Assembly (NCBI GenBank): GCA_963978905.1
Contig: OZ022260.1
Location: 49,063,551 to 49,127,550, forward strand
DNA from: Trichostrongylus colubriformis
Taxonomy: Eukaryota > Nematoda > Chromadorea > Rhabditida > Trichostrongylidae
Direction: 5' to 3'
DNA: 64,000 nucleotides
Numbering within the stretch: position 1 is the first letter of the stretch; each line of letters begins with the position of its first letter. A model generated the notes under the pieces. That model was not told the origin of the DNA and did not search any database. It was given only the letters and a program-made list of their open reading frames with translations. Of this stretch, positions 1 through 12,160 are shown one piece after another. The position numbers and the translations under genes are program-made.

Positions 1-1
1 T

Positions 2-189
2 CAATCGATAACCAAAAGAAACGTGTGGTGTCCACAAGCCGTGTACGGGGGCCACCACAATGGACACATCTTTGCGTGCCGGACAGGCGCGTGTTTTTAT
101 GACTCCGACGCGAAAAACTCGTTTGCCGACCGAAAATTTGAATTCGCACTGAAAGTACCCGAGTTGTCCGAGTTCGACAGGGTCACAGG
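2..189 (+). other. possible partial exon at window edge
   Basis: An open frame runs from the left edge of the window with protein-like composition (contains HNGHIFACRTGACFYDSDAK) and reaches a usable donor, CACAG|GTTTCA, near 189. The frame stays open to 286, but the part after 189 is AT-rich and intron-like. I recognise no family. It could be an internal exon of a gene lying to the left. It does not fit the armadillo gene downstream, because its phase is wrong for the first exon found there. Confidence 0.2.
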
Positions 190-3100
190 TTTCAGGCATC
201 GCAGCAACTACAGTAAAGACTTGTTTTTTATATTTTTGATAACTATCAACATCTGTAAAGAATATTGGGAATATGCAAAAGCATAGTGTTTGATTATGGA
301 AAAATTCCACGAAACTTTTGCTTATTTTTATTTTTCACTTCAGTCTTTCACACCACACCATTAGATTTTAGGTTCTCAAAAATAAGTTGTTATCTGCATT
401 TAACCACATTTATATACACATAAAGGTCATGATACTACGGCAAATCAAATACTTAAGGATTAAAAATTTCAAAAAAAAAAATTATTCTACGCTATAGCAG
501 TGGGGGGAGGGGCATCATGTAAAATGCTGAACGTTGTTGAGCACCCAATGGTGCCAATTTGCTCATTCAAGCGTATATTTTTGCCTGTTTTACTGGATAA
601 AAAGGGGCTCATTCGCCTTCCTAGAACGTAAGCGGAATTAGCGTTCTCATGGGGGTGCAATCGTAATTTCTTGGACCTAAAAAATAAATTACAATTTCGA
701 AACCAACTTATAATGATAGTGATTGGCACGACGTCCTCATCGCAGACGTTGGGGCGCAAGCGCCTCTTAAAAGAAGCAACGGTGGACCATCTTAAAAATT
801 CGTCATTTTTATCGCGGGAGCAAAGATTGGATTAATTCAATGATGAAGTGTTCGCAACACTGAACGTCTTCCCTAAACGCGGAAGGTTCTGGAATTTCCC
901 AGAAACTTCCCAGAAAAAAAATGCCGCAAAATCATGAGAGATCAATGGAAGATACTGGCTGGATGTCCCCTGACGTCCCCAAAAAAATTCCCAGCTGCTC
1001 TGGGGATGTCTAGAAGGCCTCCTGCGATCCGACCCTCTCGCATACGGTACTCGACAGTTTTCTATACGGTTCTCCATATCAAGTGTTAGCCCCAGAAGGG
1101 CATCCACGAGAGCGGGAGAGGGCGTGAGAAATGGGACGAAGAGACACATGATTGAGCTTGGAGACGCAGACGTGAGAGCAATGCGAGGCAGCGTGGCCGG
1201 CTTAGAGACGCAGCAGCGCGATCAGGGTCGTGTGGAGGGGGACGCTAGAATTTGAATCTCCCTCCGCCCCGACCGTAATTTAGCCCGGAAGTATTCGTTG
1301 TCGTTTTAGTCGCTTAATTGTCCAAACGGCTCGTTTCTTTTCGCAATGTATCCATTCCAATTATTGTATAACCCCTTTTATTGCAAAATTATCCGTTCAA
1401 CGCCTCATATCGGCCATTTTGTAGGTGTTCTCCTTTTTTCATTTTTTTTCCATTTCTGTGGCTACGTTGCAATTTTGTTTTATGCACTTAGTCACTGTTT
1501 TAAAATAATGTTTTCACAACTAATTGTTTCAACCTACGTTGACACCTCTTCCAAAATGAACCTGATCGTTTATGATTGGTTCCATATGGTCAATTTTTTT
1601 CGACCTCTTTGTAATTGCTGTGTACGTTGTTTACGACCTCGCTCAGCGTGTGTTACATTCAAGAGTTTCTCTCCGAGTTCACTCTTTAGTCTATCGTTTA
1701 TTGAATTCACGATTAATTCTACGTAGTTGTGTCATAAAACTATTGGTAGTCAGGGGTTTGCTTTTTTATAGACATGATCGAAACATTCGTCTGTTTAATG
1801 GTTTTTTTGGGTCAGTTCAAGAGGAGAAGATGCAAAATTTTCACTGACGTCAAGCTTCTTTCCCTCCATAGACTTAAGCTAAAACAGATGAGACAGATGC
1901 TTTGGCAGATGCTTTTTCATGTAGGAGGAGGAGATACGAATTTTAACCTAAGCCTAGGGATGGAAAAAACCTCGACGTCGGTGAAAAGTTGTGCTCCCTT
2001 CCCTCCCACTCAAACCGTCTCGGTTTTTTTTTCGAAACATTTGCTCATTGACTGTTTTTATGAGAAATGCTCCTTGGTTTCGTTCCCAGTCACATTTGTT
2101 TCAGCCAGACTTCGAAGGAGGGGGGGGGGGAGATCGCTGACGTTGATCAGTCGGGCGTTTTGCTTGATTGTCACGTCTGTAACTTGTGTAGGTTTTCTGT
2201 ACATAAGGGAGGGAGGTAGGTCTTTCTCAAAGCTTGGGGGAATGAACGCGGGAATGAGCGAATCGGTGCTATCGCAGTGATGGGGGATGGGGAGGCATTC
2301 CACCATGGCTAATATTTTGCCGAAGTCTACAAGGGGAAAAGAACACTTCCTTTTTTTTTCCTCCAGGCTTAGGCTAAAATATACCCCTATATACTATATG
2401 TTTGTACAGATGGACCCCTCAAAATTCCCTCCATGATGCTTAGATGTGCCACTTTTACTGGGTGCCCTCCTCTCATCCTCATCATTGCGTTAGCACTTCG
2501 AATCACTTCCAACATAATGGGAAACCCACTTTTTGTGCAGAAGATTTGTTTCATCTGCGGCTGAGCTTCCTCCCTATGCCTAGTGATAAGCATACAGCCT
2601 GGCTCAAGATAAAGCATGCAAGGACATATATCAGTGTTCATAATCTAACAGAGTAAAACTTCGCGCCGATAGCACTCAATTACTTCATTTCCGTTAGGAA
2701 TCCATTTTTCTGTTAGGATTTCTTCGCTTTTCGCACATGTAAATAGTCATGAAGCCAGTTGTGGAGTTTACGGTCCTCTTAATAAACACGTGTTTCCTAT
2801 CTCAGCTCCCATAATAGGTTTTATTACATAAAGGGTTTTGAAGATTATCTGCAGTCTTGTTGCAGCTTTTTACATTTTTTACTCATGGAGCAGGTTTATA
2901 AAGCACGATTCCTCTTACTCTCTTGTTTTGTTTGTATTAACGCCAAGAAATTTTCCATGGGATCTTCTATACGCTCTAGTCTCTGTTATTGAACATGAAT
3001 GTTGCTGTCGATTGATCCGCTGTACTCAGATCTCCATACTTAAAATTCTTAGACTCAAAATTTGATCCGGTAACAAAATATGGTAGATCGTGAAATCTTT

Positions 3101-3200
3101 TGCGGTGAAATCTCCCGAAACGTCAGATTGTGCCTGCCAAATTTGACATCACATTCACGATTCTCTGCTAACTGTGGTTTTGCTTTACAATTTTTTTATT
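190..3200. other. intergenic / possible 5' region of the armadillo gene
   Basis: AT-rich sequence with homopolymer runs, including a long G run near 2116-2130. Open frames here (for example 1346-1726) are rich in Phe, Leu and Ser codons from T-rich DNA and have no splice context. The missing first exon of the armadillo gene may lie here, but I found no ATG exon ending in the phase needed by the exon at 3209. Confidence 0.4.
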
Positions 3201-3208
3201 CGTTTCAG

Positions 3209-6200
3209 AAACCTAAGCCAAGTGCCAATTCTCAGCCGTTTCGAAGCACTCGGAACGGCTCAACAACACGATCTTGTTCTGCTGTCTATGGATGCACAGC
3301 GAGCGTATGATCAGCAGGTACGCTTCAAAATAATTGTTGTTTTCCGTGAGCGCTTATCTCGCTTCAGTTACTCGAAGTCAATGAGGGCAAATAAACCCAC
3401 TGATAATGACTCGCATAGCCTACGTTCTTGATTTCCACGTAACTTTGATGTTTTGTATCTTTCTCTTTAGATCGCTTCTACCTCTCAATTCCCTCATTGT
3501 CCGAAACCAGAAATGATGCAGCAGTATCCACCAGCTTGCAGGCAAAACATGTAAGTTTCACCTGCGAGGTTAACTAAAGAGCGGTCGTGTAAGAGTCCAA
3601 CCATCTGGTTTCTTCCAAAATCTCATTTCACTTTTCCCACTTTTCCATAATGCATTTCAGTATTTAGGCAGCATATGTATCCTCCAAGTTATCTGCGTTC
3701 GCCCTCTCGGGTTCCGCAAACGGAGCATACTAGTCAGTGGCTGAGCGGCCCTTACAATGCGGTATACGCTAATTCTCCAGTAAGTCTTCTCTCCATTTTG
3801 GCACTGTACAATGTAAGTATTTGCTGAAGAGTAGTTGGCACTTTAGGTCCCTTCAGCTGCACCTTCTGTCATGTCTCATGTGAGCATGCAAGATGACCTT
3901 GTTTCTGTGATGAGCGTACAAACAACTCTGAACGCTAGTACAGCGGCTGCGTGCCCTCAAGATTCCCAGCTGACTGAATTGGTAAGCTACTTCATCTTTT
4001 AGTATCTGTTTGTTAACCAAAACTCCTTGTTTAGCGACCACAATCGCAATTTTCATCTTCTGCTTCTACTCCGCCTTGTACAGAGAATGTGGATCCTGCT
4101 ACGATCCAAGAAGTTCGGAGAAATATTGCGTATTCTATAAATAACTTCTATAGTAATGAGGTAGGTCTCAAGGAATTTTAAGTGAAAGTTTGAGAGTCGA
4201 TGTGAAGTATTTTTATAACCTATTTAGCAGTTTAAAATAATTCAATGCGTTTGTCATTATGCTCAGCGGAATATGCTTCAATTTGTGGATATGGGTAGTG
4301 TACACAAATTGCTATTACTTATTACACAGTTATTAAAAAACACGATTGATCCAAACGTAAGTGAAGTAATGACTTAAAATATTCGGAAGTGCAATATTCA
4401 CTTTTACTTATTTTAGTTTCGCCGACAAAATTCCCTCCAGACCAGTAATTTATTGCTCAACACAATTTTTTATTTGAGTCGAAATCAGACAACGCTAAGA
4501 GTGGTGATGCATGTTGCTTCTGATAAAAACACATCAGAGTTCATCTACATAATAGCTCATTTTGCCAAGTACGTTTTCATGATTCCTGATCAATTTTGAC
4601 TCCCCCGATTCCGTTTTGCTTATTTTTGAATCCTTTCAGAGTCAACTTGAACTGGGCAGCGGCTCTCACTCTTCATACACTCTTTGATTATAATGGTCCA
4701 GAAGGAGCTAAATGCATAACGTATGCCAAGCAAATCCAGCCCGGAGCAGTAAGTCGATATGCAGTGCTCTGCATAATGATACATCCACCCATAAATTGTC
4801 CGAAAACTCCCTCGAGATCCTACACCTTTCCCCTACTGTTCTTTCTCCGGGTTGATGTTTCTGATGAAAAAAAGGACAGCTATAACGTTCCGAACGGCTG
4901 CTACATTATCTCACGAGGGACAAACTTAAGTTTTCAAAAACAGTTCAAAGGAGAAGGTGTCATTCGCATTTTTGTCGAAAGAATGAACCATCCGATTACT
5001 GAGACTTCTTGCGTTGTACCCTTCTCTCGTCTTGCGTTTCGAAATCTCCACCAAAATCTTGTTTCCATGCAAGTTAATGGGCTATCTCATGTCAACGGGG
5101 GCGCTCGATCATGGTGAAGCCGTCACCGAATGCACCTTCTGACCCGGATGACGAGCGGCCCCGTCCTTCATCTGATGGAGGATTACTTGGAGTTCCATGT
5201 TGAAAGAATTCAGGCCGAGAGATACCATTTGGAAGGATTTAGGGAGCTCAAAGAGACTGCCATCGAAGCCTGGCAACAGGTGGACTAAAGGCATTCTGGG
5301 AACCTCCTTTGTACCTCATCAGAATCTGTAGCTATTCGAAGCCATGGCTAACCGGATGATCGCAGAATCAGCATTTTTCACTTTTTCGTTATTTCTCGGG
5401 TTGACGAATGCTCCAATCAGTTCAGTGGCTGTATCATTCTGCAGAATAGTAAAAGCGGCATTTCCATAACCAATGAAGAGAAAAATTTCTATGTTTCTCA
5501 GCTAAAATTTGGTGTTAGTGTGCGAGTGCACGTCAACACTGGTTTCTTTTTACCTGGAGAGTTTTTTCGAATCACTCCGTAAGCAAAGTTTTTAGAGAAT
5601 TTATAGTTGGATGTATCATTATGCAGAGCGTTGTATGCCTATTTGTGTTTTTGCCTTTATAATGATTATTTTAGGTTCTGGATGCTCTGTTGCATATCTT
5701 AAAGGAAAAGCCGGACCGAAAGCGAACGCTGTTTGTGCTCCATTCGCTGCAACTTCTTGCTCGTAAAGATAATAATGCCAAAGTAGTTCTTCCGCATACG
5801 GCCTTCAAAACTATCTCGTAAATTTTTGCTCATACTTATCAACATTTCTTGATTTTCAGCAACACATCGTGCAGTCGTATGGGGGTCGGTTCATCGAACT
5901 GCTCATTGGCTCTACGCAGGGTGGATTGTTGGCCTTAGCTGATAACGCGAGAGACCAAGGGCGGCTGCTCTACCGTATTCTCGCCTTGCTAAATGTGGTC
6001 ATGGCAAGTCAAACTGCAGCTGAGTTATTTGTCCGCTGGGGAGGCTTGCAGGTTCGCCTTGTTAAATTTGTAGATTATCGTATAATTTGCAGGTTTTCGT
6101 GATTGTTTGGAATGAGAAACAATAGTCAATGTTATTCTAGAAGGTCTGTGAACGACTCTTTCAATCAACAGATGTTCTCCGAGAGGGTATCCACCTAGTT

Positions 6201-8959
6201 GCACTGGCTAGCGATGTGAAAGCCGTAGATGATCAAGATTTAAGGGTCTCTATACGGCAGGTTCGCCTCTTTTCTCAAATCATGTTCAAAATGGTACTAT
6301 TTGGATGTTGAGATAGCATACCTATCTTTTGCAAAGGACAATTGAGATGACTATTCTGTTCACGTATGGAATGATTTTTCAGGTGCTTGACATATTATGC
6401 AGATCAAACGACCGCGATCTTTTTGTCAGGCGGTACAGCTCCGGTTTCCTGGTGAATGTCATAGCAAATCGTCCTGTCAATAAGGTAAAGGTTTTCAGTC
6501 GTTCTCATATTCTGTCTCAAAGCCTTACTAACGCCAAAATGCTCAGAATGTAGGACATGCCAAAGGTTCTTTGGAAAATGTGTTTGGAAAGCTCCACAAC
6601 AACGCTACAACCTTCAGAACGTAATTTGCACAGCTAAATACACCGAATTCTCACTCTGATGAGGTGACACGGCCATGAAAAATGGTTTCAGAGGGTATGC
6701 TGAACATTTCAGCACAATCCTGCTCACGAATATTAGCAGAAAGAGGTGATGATCGCCCTAAACCATGCAGCTACTTCATATTTTGTAGGACTCATTTCTT
6801 CAGCGCTACTTACTTTTGAGGGTCAGCCTTTTCATCCCAAGTTCGTTCCATACCTATATTACTCTCGATTCCCTGTAGAACAGAAGCATTTCCAATGTCT
6901 GGTGTAAGGATCATATTAAGCGTATGAAGGCGGTGCTTGGAGTGGCTAGTATCAGGATTATATTTGATTGTGATCCTTTCCCGCCCGACCGTACAGCTTA
7001 CACCTACTCTGATCCTGTTAGGTTGTCGATCGCTTTGGCATGTCCACATCACAATTTACAAAAGTTGAATTGGAGTTGAACTGAAATAGAGTCTTTCGGA
7101 TTGCACTGTCGATTATGTGATTACCTGATTTTCCAGAGGCTTCTCATAGAGTGTAACGCGTTTGATATTTTCACAAGGTTATGCTACCAATATTCCAAGT
7201 GAGTTTTCTTTGTTGGAAATCCATTCAGCAGAGTTCAAAAAAGCATTCGTTTAGTCTCGAGCAGTGGAGTCAAACAAAAGAGATGAGAAATATGGTAGAA
7301 GAATTGGTGGATAACATTCTTTTATGTTTGAACTCATTGATTGTGGAACCATTGAAGCCAGACGTGACCAAGGCTAGGGACGCATGTTTATCACAGGTAG
7401 TGAAATTGTTAATGGTCTTCGGAATATCTTCATCTATTACCTCAAATGCTTAAAAATTCAGAAGTCATTCCAAATATGCCTTTTAAAACATCTGTCCAAC
7501 GGAAGTCCTACGATTCGTACTCGTGTGCTACGTGTATGTTACTTTACAATTTTGTTCGAATTTTCCTAGCCCTAACCTTTGCTGATTGGTGAGTTTTCCA
7601 GCTGACAACTCTTCTACTGAGCTGCTGTGCTGGTTGGGGAACTACAATAACGCATGCGACGTTGGAGGAAAAAGGCGAAAATATCATTGGAGTTGTCTTC
7701 AATGTGATTTCTATTACTAGGGCAGATGCTACTGTAAGTCTAGTGACGTTACCAGTCGTATTCGTACTACTATGCTTTACATTCCAGGATGACAACCGTA
7801 GAGAGACTGTGAACATACTGACGGGATGCTTCCGTGTTCTTAATCTGGTGATGTTCTGCGACGAGAATGCGAAGAAAACAGTAACTCTTTTCGCACGGTA
7901 TGTCCAGTGTTTAAAAGTAAATAAAACTTCTCACTATTATCCTTTGCACTTTGAAACTTTCAGAAACAGCCCGGTTTCTCTCATGGAGCTTCTGCGGACG
8001 TTCACTGAGGACAACCTCGTTGTTCAGGTAATTTTGCCTGGTTCTTAGGATCAGAGGCATGTGAGGCCATCTGCTCCGACAGCATGAATCAGTTGCTTTT
8101 ACTGTATTGGAAATGAATATCCTTTATGGATTCTTGGTAAAGCTCGACTTAATTAGAACGCACATAAAGTTTACTCTATGTGTTTGTTATTTCGAAGGTG
8201 TCGATGGAAAGGTAATGGTGCGGCTCTTACCTGCATTGTCGGGGGATAAAATCGCTGCTCTTTCATCGCTCTACGGGAGGTTATTGTGTACCGAACCCAG
8301 TGGTATAAAAACCATATCCAGCTGATTTCCCCAGTTAGAAAGAACACTCAAATATTATTGCGATCCACCATGGTGGTTGAATGCACGGCGCATCCCAAAG
8401 AAGTTGAACAACGAGGAATGCTCCGTCGCTCATATTACTTACTACTTTTCTTCTACATGTTACGTGGATACCGCAATTTGGGTAGCTGCTGTAATTTTAC
8501 TTTTCCGGGCTCAAAATTTCATGTGGGCATTTTACCCGTGTACGCTTTAAATTAGGCGTTATGCTTATATTGCTCGGGGCTTCCAGAGGTACGTCCTCTT
8601 TGAATGAATTATCTGTTTTGCTAGGAATCCTTGCATTTTCGCTCACAGTCATCTGCCACACCATTGCAGATTCTGGAGACCTGTGATCGAGTAGCGGATG
8701 ACGAGAACTTAGCTCAGCTATGGGCTAGTGATCGCTCACTCATTGACGCCAATGCGAACAGCTCTCATCCAGAAATAGGTAGTTCACAAAGTCTCCGTAA
8801 TTATACAGTGTTATGTGAGAGTTCGCATGATCTTCTTTTTTTTCAGCTCGTGCGGCGCAGTCATTGGTATCCAAATTGAGCGTGGTGAATTCGGATTTCG
8901 AGCCGTTAGCAGGCGTGTTTGCTTCAATGGGCACTGAAGGGTTTTCGATGGAGATGTAG
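3209..8959 (+). CDS. divergent beta-catenin-like armadillo-repeat protein (5' end missing)
   Basis: Spliced gene, about 880 residues traced. Exons by splice sites and phase: 3209-3317, 3471-3550, 3668-3779, 3847-3981, 4035-4160, 4267-4356, 4417-4568, 4640-4748, 5675-5782, 5860-6051, 6141-6260, 6383-6484, 6554-6620, 6744-6784, 6827-6948 (one frame break), 6997-7063, 7139-7198, 7234-7396, 7462-7533, 7602-7733, 7788-7897, 7964-8027, 8212-8279, 8625-8778, 8847-8959 (stop TAG). The first ~180 residues are a low-complexity Ser/Gln/Pro tail; armadillo helices follow, for example WAAALTLHTLFDYN, VLDALLHILKEKP, LLKHLSNGSPTIRTRVLR and LLIECNAFDIFTRL. Spacing from the ALNHAATS segment to RFPV matches the ALRH..FPV segment of beta-catenins as I remember HMP-2. 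Nematodes have four beta-catenins (bar-1, hmp-2, wrm-1, sys-1); length and divergence suggest bar-1 or wrm-1 type, so a role in Wnt signalling with TCF/POP-1 is inferred. No DSGxxS phosphodegron is seen in the visible N-terminus. The 8279-8625 link is unresolved in phase. Confidence 0.72.
4749..5674 (+). other. large intron with coding-like tracts
   Basis: This is the largest intron of the armadillo gene; flanking exons (ending IQPGA, resuming VLDALL) join in phase. Unusually, the frame of the upstream exon stays open for about 120 codons into the intron, to 5117. A second frame from about 5136 to a stop near 5288 reads like protein (EDYLEFHVERIQAERYHLEG then ELKETAIEAWQQ). I recognise neither. 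They may be a decayed insertion, a retained-intron isoform, or the remnant of a nested gene. Confidence 0.35.
6785..6826 (+). other. 42-nt mini-intron
   Basis: Begins GTAGGA and ends GGTCAG inside an armadillo repeat. It has no in-frame stop, so splicing cannot be read from frame alone. Removing it restores the family spacing between the ALNH-like and FPV-like segments (30 residues, as in HMP-2 from memory). Without removal there are 14 extra residues. A 48-nt candidate intron at 6949-6996 is of the same type. Confidence 0.5.
8340..8425 (+). repeat. SINE 3' tail fragment in an intron
   Basis: The tract around 8372-8400 (GGTTGAATGCACGGCGCATC) matches the tail shared by the SINE copies near 18.25, 21.03 and 60.35 kb. 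It sits between the 8279 and 8625 exons of the armadillo gene, where exon phases could not be joined, and no tRNA-like head is visible. Confidence 0.5.
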
Positions 8960-11629
8960 TCGAATACACGCTCATAGTGCTTGCCCGATTCGTGCATTAT
9001 GTCCCAGTTGGAGTCATCATCCCCCAGTGAGAGTATTTAGCGTTGCTTGTCTTTCTGTATCAACCAAAAATTCAGTCAGCACAGCTGTAGAAAATAGACA
9101 AGGTGCTCACTCAAACGATCAGATGACATTTATTTAGGGTGATTAGGTTTTGTTTCTCAGTTTGTCTCTGTTTGTATATGCGGATCTGATCCGAAAATCG
9201 TGCGTTTTATGTGGTTAGTTTTGTATATTGTAGAATTATTGTAGAAGATGGCGGAGAAATTGCACGTCTAGCCGTTTCGTATTCTCGCGTGTTCCGCTGT
9301 TTCCTGTCACGATACTCAATTGATCTGTCACTTGATCTGCATTTCTGCCTCTAAGGTCGTGCTCATTCATTTCACTCCATGCGGTACGTACTGGTTCAGA
9401 ATCTTATGCATAGTTCCTTTACTTAATGTCACGTGTATTTATGCGTTTGTTTTCGATTGGATAGACAGTCGGTTGATTTGTTGACGAGTTCATCGTTGGC
9501 TTATTGTACACCATTTGTACATGGCGTTCTAGTTAGCAGTACGGCGATTTTACGGTATCTATAAAGTTATTTATGTTTTACTTTTATAGATAAAGAGTTA
9601 TATCGTAGTGGAATGTGCTGAAGCAGCTCGCTAACTTCCTTTGATACGACTTCGAAGCTTTTGTATATTTTTTCAGAAAGACTCAAAACGAGATTCTTCT
9701 TCGCTATGTATCGCTTACATTGCATGCTCGTGTTGGAGCAATTCAAGTTCGCGACCAATTTGCGACGCTTGCATTTTGCATGTGGATTAGAGGCGTATTG
9801 AGCCAGTGATCGCAAATGATGCGATACATGAGATTGATGTTCGGATGGAATCAGACCACCATCACGATACTCATGAACAGGATTATGGGTGAAAGAGGTA
9901 TCAGTATCAGACGGTGATGTCGCTACGGGGCTAAGGTATGCTGTATCGACCAGTCACAAGAGGAAAAGATTGGAGTTCCCCGCAGCACGGGAACAGGGTT
10001 GACAAAATTAAGTGTAATTCATCAATAAGCGACCACATAGAAACTCCCTATGGTCCTGAAGTATTATTAGCAATGGGCAGGTTTGGTCGTAAACGTACAC
10101 AGGGAAGCGCATGAAATACATGAGAGTGTACTAAATGAGTTTGATGTCATCATGAATGCGGTCACAATATCGCGACGATTACAGGACGACAACTTCCTGG
10201 TCTACATGTTTACACAGCTACCAAGAGCGTAGACGAACATAGGACAACGTCTACAGCTGAAGACCGATGCCCGTCATGGCGATTTTGTGATGTCTTGGTT
10301 TCTCGTGCGCATGAAATCGCAGCATTAAAGGATCTCAAAGCCGCAGAGTCGTCTACGAAATTGCTTTATAGTAAAATCCCAAAATTGCAGGGTATGCGAT
10401 AAGCCACTCGGACTGCGCACGCGCAAAAATAGCCTCACTAGTGCCTTGTGGATTGGCTGCGCGCTAACGGGAGCAGCACGCCTACTCGTGACCACGCAGA
10501 GTTCGAGTGTCTTCTCGTGCACCCAGAACCAGGAAGTCTGACATCAACCTAAGCCAAAGCGGGAAAACTCTGTGGAGGAGGGCGCAAATGAGATCAGGAA
10601 AATGAACGAAAGTGCGCCAATTCGGTCCACGAATCGCGACCCGTTGAAACCCTAGGTACTCCGTACGTGGATCCACACGTGCTGCAGTTTCCGAGTGCTC
10701 AAGTGAAAGCTGTCGTCTGCCCCTCCACACAAGTTGTCTAAACTCTCTCGAGCATCAAGTAACACGCTGAAGAATAATGTGGCTGAAAGATATCTCGCAC
10801 TACTTTTTTCACTACAATACTTTTTGATGAGCGTAAAGTGCACTTTGAAGCCATCAATTATCAGCAAACGCCTCCAAGAAAAGGAGAGAACAGGCGTTTT
10901 TGCTTTACATGCTGTATGCCTCAATAGGCTCATTACGCTCAAACGTGTAATTAGGCGGAGATTCTCAACTTGGCGTTGTTTCGAAACGAAAATATGATTT
11001 TAACTTGTTTCCGAATTTTGTAATTTCTTAAGCAAACGTCATCACCTCATCAACGGCTCAAAAAACACTTCACAGATCACCGATAAGTCTCCTTTGAACA
11101 CTGATCGAATCTCGTTATAACTGCCCAGTCCCAAAGTCGAGGACACAGTCCCAATTTTTTAGAGCCCGTTCCCGCCTCATGCGAATCTGCAGAGGGGCAT
11201 ACTAAGAGAATCGCCCGGTAGGTACGCTCGCCGCGTGTGACAAACTCTTTCCAGTGTTGTGCAATAATCTTTTCCCTCTGCTTCCCCATGGCGTTAGTTT
11301 CGTGCCGTCCCCCTGCTTATCAATCGAGATTTCCCTTAGTTCTCGATATCATAACTTCATTGAACACAACTATACACATTAGTCGACACTCTCAGCATCC
11401 AGCCGGATTTCAGGTCCGGCCGTGCTTCATCATTACAAAGGCCGACCAGAAGTGAGAGCGGTAGACGGTGATTCCTGCACCCTGCTGGCTCCCTTCAGTT
11501 GCCTGCAGCCGTTCACGTCTTAGGATATAGCGCACGTGAGCATACCAACGCTCAACCAAGCCGACCGCGCCGCGTCCTGACGACCTGCAGAGCGCGAGAG
11601 TCAAGCTCTCGCTCCCAACATCCCGGGTC

Positions 11630-11850
11630 TGTACCCTAATGTCAGGATGCCGCACTGCGGCATGTCGCAAGTCAAACAGTGCGGACGAGCTAAATTGTTG
11701 GGTCCCGAAGTGATTAGAAGTCAATTGCGTATCGCACCATTTGCATTACGTTGTAATCGTTCCAAGACCCAACTACCGCGACGCGCAAAGCTCGCACACA
11801 CTGTGTCGCACGCCGCTCATCGTCATGCGGCATCCTGACATTAGGGTACA
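11630..11850. mobile_element. inverted-repeat (MITE-like) element
   Basis: A 25-bp perfect inverted repeat, outer end TGTACCCTAATG, lies at 11630-11655 and 11825-11850, about 220 bp end to end. The inner part has a further small palindrome around ATGCCGCACTGCGGCAT. There is no coding capacity, so it would depend on a transposase elsewhere. Target duplication was not established. Confidence 0.55.
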
Positions 11851-11890
11851 AACCCCAACATCCCGGTCTGACATCCTCGCAGCTGACGCC

Positions 11891-11947
11891 CACCTTTCTG
11901 CTTTCCCCCTTCCTCCTCTCGGGGGAAAGGGGGAAGGCAGAAAGGTG
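11891..11947. repeat. strong pyrimidine/purine hairpin
   Basis: CACCTTTCTGCTTTCCCC on the left pairs with GGGGGAAGGCAGAAAGGTG on the right around a short C/T-rich loop, giving arms of roughly 25 bp. It lies about 40 bp after the 11630-11850 element. No T-rich tract follows, and no neighbouring gene suggests a terminator role. Confidence 0.6.
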
Positions 11948-12069
11948 TGTGCACTTGTGACAGAAAATTCGCTTTGCGGTGTCGCACCCGCGGCGCCATC
12001 AGCATGACTTGCCGAATCGATGGCCCTTGGGAGCCCGACAGAGCGTGGCTGCGTCATCTCTGCGCTTCC

Positions 12070-12160
12070 ACTCATGCCACACTGCCTCCTGCATCCATGC
12101 CACGCTGCCTCCTCCACCACTGCCACACTGCCTCGTTTGAAAACTGCCATGCCCTGCCAC
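12070..12160. repeat. degenerate ~23-bp tandem repeat
   Basis: Three to four imperfect units beginning CCACACTGCCTCC or CCACGCTGCCTCC. They inflate the overlapping open frames on both strands here, including a 187-codon minus-strand frame. Confidence 0.5.

Noticed and set aside
1346..1726. 126-codon plus-strand open frame
   Set aside because: Phe/Leu/Ser-rich translation of T-rich DNA; overlaps another open frame and has no coding character.
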